From Bradyrhizobium sp. (GTDB lineage Bacteria; Pseudomonadota; Alphaproteobacteria; Rhizobiales; Xanthobacteraceae), in the NCBI RefSeq assembly GCF_004799405.1, contig NZ_SSMW01000130.1, positions 93,238-134,649 of the forward strand: a stretch of DNA of 41,412 nt. The letters are read 5' to 3'. A program made the translations under genes and the position numbers. Under the pieces are notes generated by a model that had not been told where the DNA came from, did not search any database, and saw only the letters and a list, made by a program, of their open reading frames with translations. Positions 41,098 through 41,412 of the stretch are shown here, piece after piece (position 1 is the stretch's first letter; each line of letters starts with the position of its first letter).

Positions 41098-41412
41098 TGG
41101 CCGCGGGAAATAGCCGCGCGACTGCGCCGCTCATTCCAACCATGGTCAATCGCCCAATCCGACCCCCATACCCCCCGCCTATTAGGCCGGATCGCAAATC
41201 AATCGAGGGCCGCCTGAAATTTTTTGGTCGGGGTTATGGCGGACGAGGTTGCACTTTTCATTGAACACACGCTGGCGATGGTCACGCTCGGCATGTCCGC
41301 TGTTGAGGTGCCGGCTCAACCGGTCGACGCAACACAGGCGTTAAATCTCTCTGCTGGGGTTTCAAATTGCAAGGTCTCACGTGGTCGTTCGTTTAGCTGA
41401 CGAGCCACTTTG
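41098..41412. other. Right end of the window, mostly without recognisable genes
   Basis: Apart from a 54-codon plus-strand ORF (41236-41400, starting MADEVALFIEHTLAMVTLGM), nothing is supported. That ORF has no good ribosome-binding site. It may be the start of a small island gene or noncoding. Confidence 0.35.

Larger units (their letters stand above)
23697..41412. mobile_element. Genomic island downstream of tRNA-Pro (right end not seen)
   Basis: From the tRNA-Pro 3' end onward the genes are accessory: AlpA-like HTH, Toprim primase, VapE-type ATPase, type IV restriction-like nuclease, RiPP cluster, RarA-C-like protein, tyrosine recombinase and relics. Base composition is visibly lower in GC in the RiPP part than in the core genes to the left. 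I looked for a second copy of the tRNA-Pro 3' end and found none in the window. The island therefore either extends beyond it or is a composite of several insertions. Confidence 0.6.

Noticed and set aside
40391..41412. Second tRNA-Pro 3' end as right attachment site
   Set aside because: No copy of TTCGAATCCAGCTGCCCC was found here or elsewhere in the window to the right of tRNA-Pro.

Overview
The window looks like the chromosome of an alphaproteobacterium of the Bradyrhizobium/Rhodopseudomonas group (Nitrobacteraceae). This rests on high GC content, strong GC bias at third codon positions, family-typical small secreted and membrane proteins, and an intergenic palindrome at 18-62 of a type I recall from this group. 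The genus is inferred from sequence style, not from a database search.

Positions 1-23,700 are ordinary core chromosome. hom, glpX and a GNAT acetyltransferase form a tight block, followed by a type II haloacid dehalogenase, recJ, a Nudix hydrolase, a lytic transglycosylase, a dienelactone-hydrolase-like protein and an M23 peptidase. efp lies divergent to epmA-epmB, so the EF-P substrate sits beside both enzymes of its beta-lysylation. Next come an HdeD-like protein, a PrsW-like intramembrane protease, an M20 amidohydrolase with a SnoaL-like partner, tRNA-Glu, PilZ, GST and VOC proteins, several very small proteins, a sirtuin, a double cold-shock protein, a DUF192 protein and tRNA-Pro(TGG).

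From tRNA-Pro to the end of the window the DNA is accessory. It opens with a phage-satellite-like replication module (AlpA-like HTH, Toprim primase, VapE-type ATPase). A modified-DNA-dependent HNH nuclease (type IV restriction type) follows. Near the right end, a protein resembling the C-terminal part of RarA/MgsA is translationally coupled to a tyrosine recombinase, and small relic or hypothetical ORFs follow it. No second copy of the tRNA-Pro end was found, so the right boundary is unknown.

The most interesting part is 29.0-37.8 kb, which is visibly AT-richer and reads as a RiPP (ribosomally made, post-translationally modified peptide) gene cluster. A minus-strand operon encodes a Fe/2OG oxygenase, a SnoaL-like protein, a previously easy-to-miss 58-residue precursor peptide (36351-36527), a cobalamin-type radical SAM maturase with a CX7CX2C cluster motif, a YcaO, a TfuA with a long C-terminal extension, a methyltransferase fused to a PqqD-like peptide-recognition domain, and a JmjC/FIH-like hydroxylase. 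A convergent gene encodes a homologue of thiazolinyl imide reductase, an enzyme known from pyochelin and yersiniabactin assembly. The core peptide has one Cys. I infer that Cys is turned into a thiazoline (or its neighbour into a thioamide), possibly reduced to a thiazolidine, and that the peptide is also C-methylated and hydroxylated. No exporter or leader peptidase is present. The exact product is unknown.
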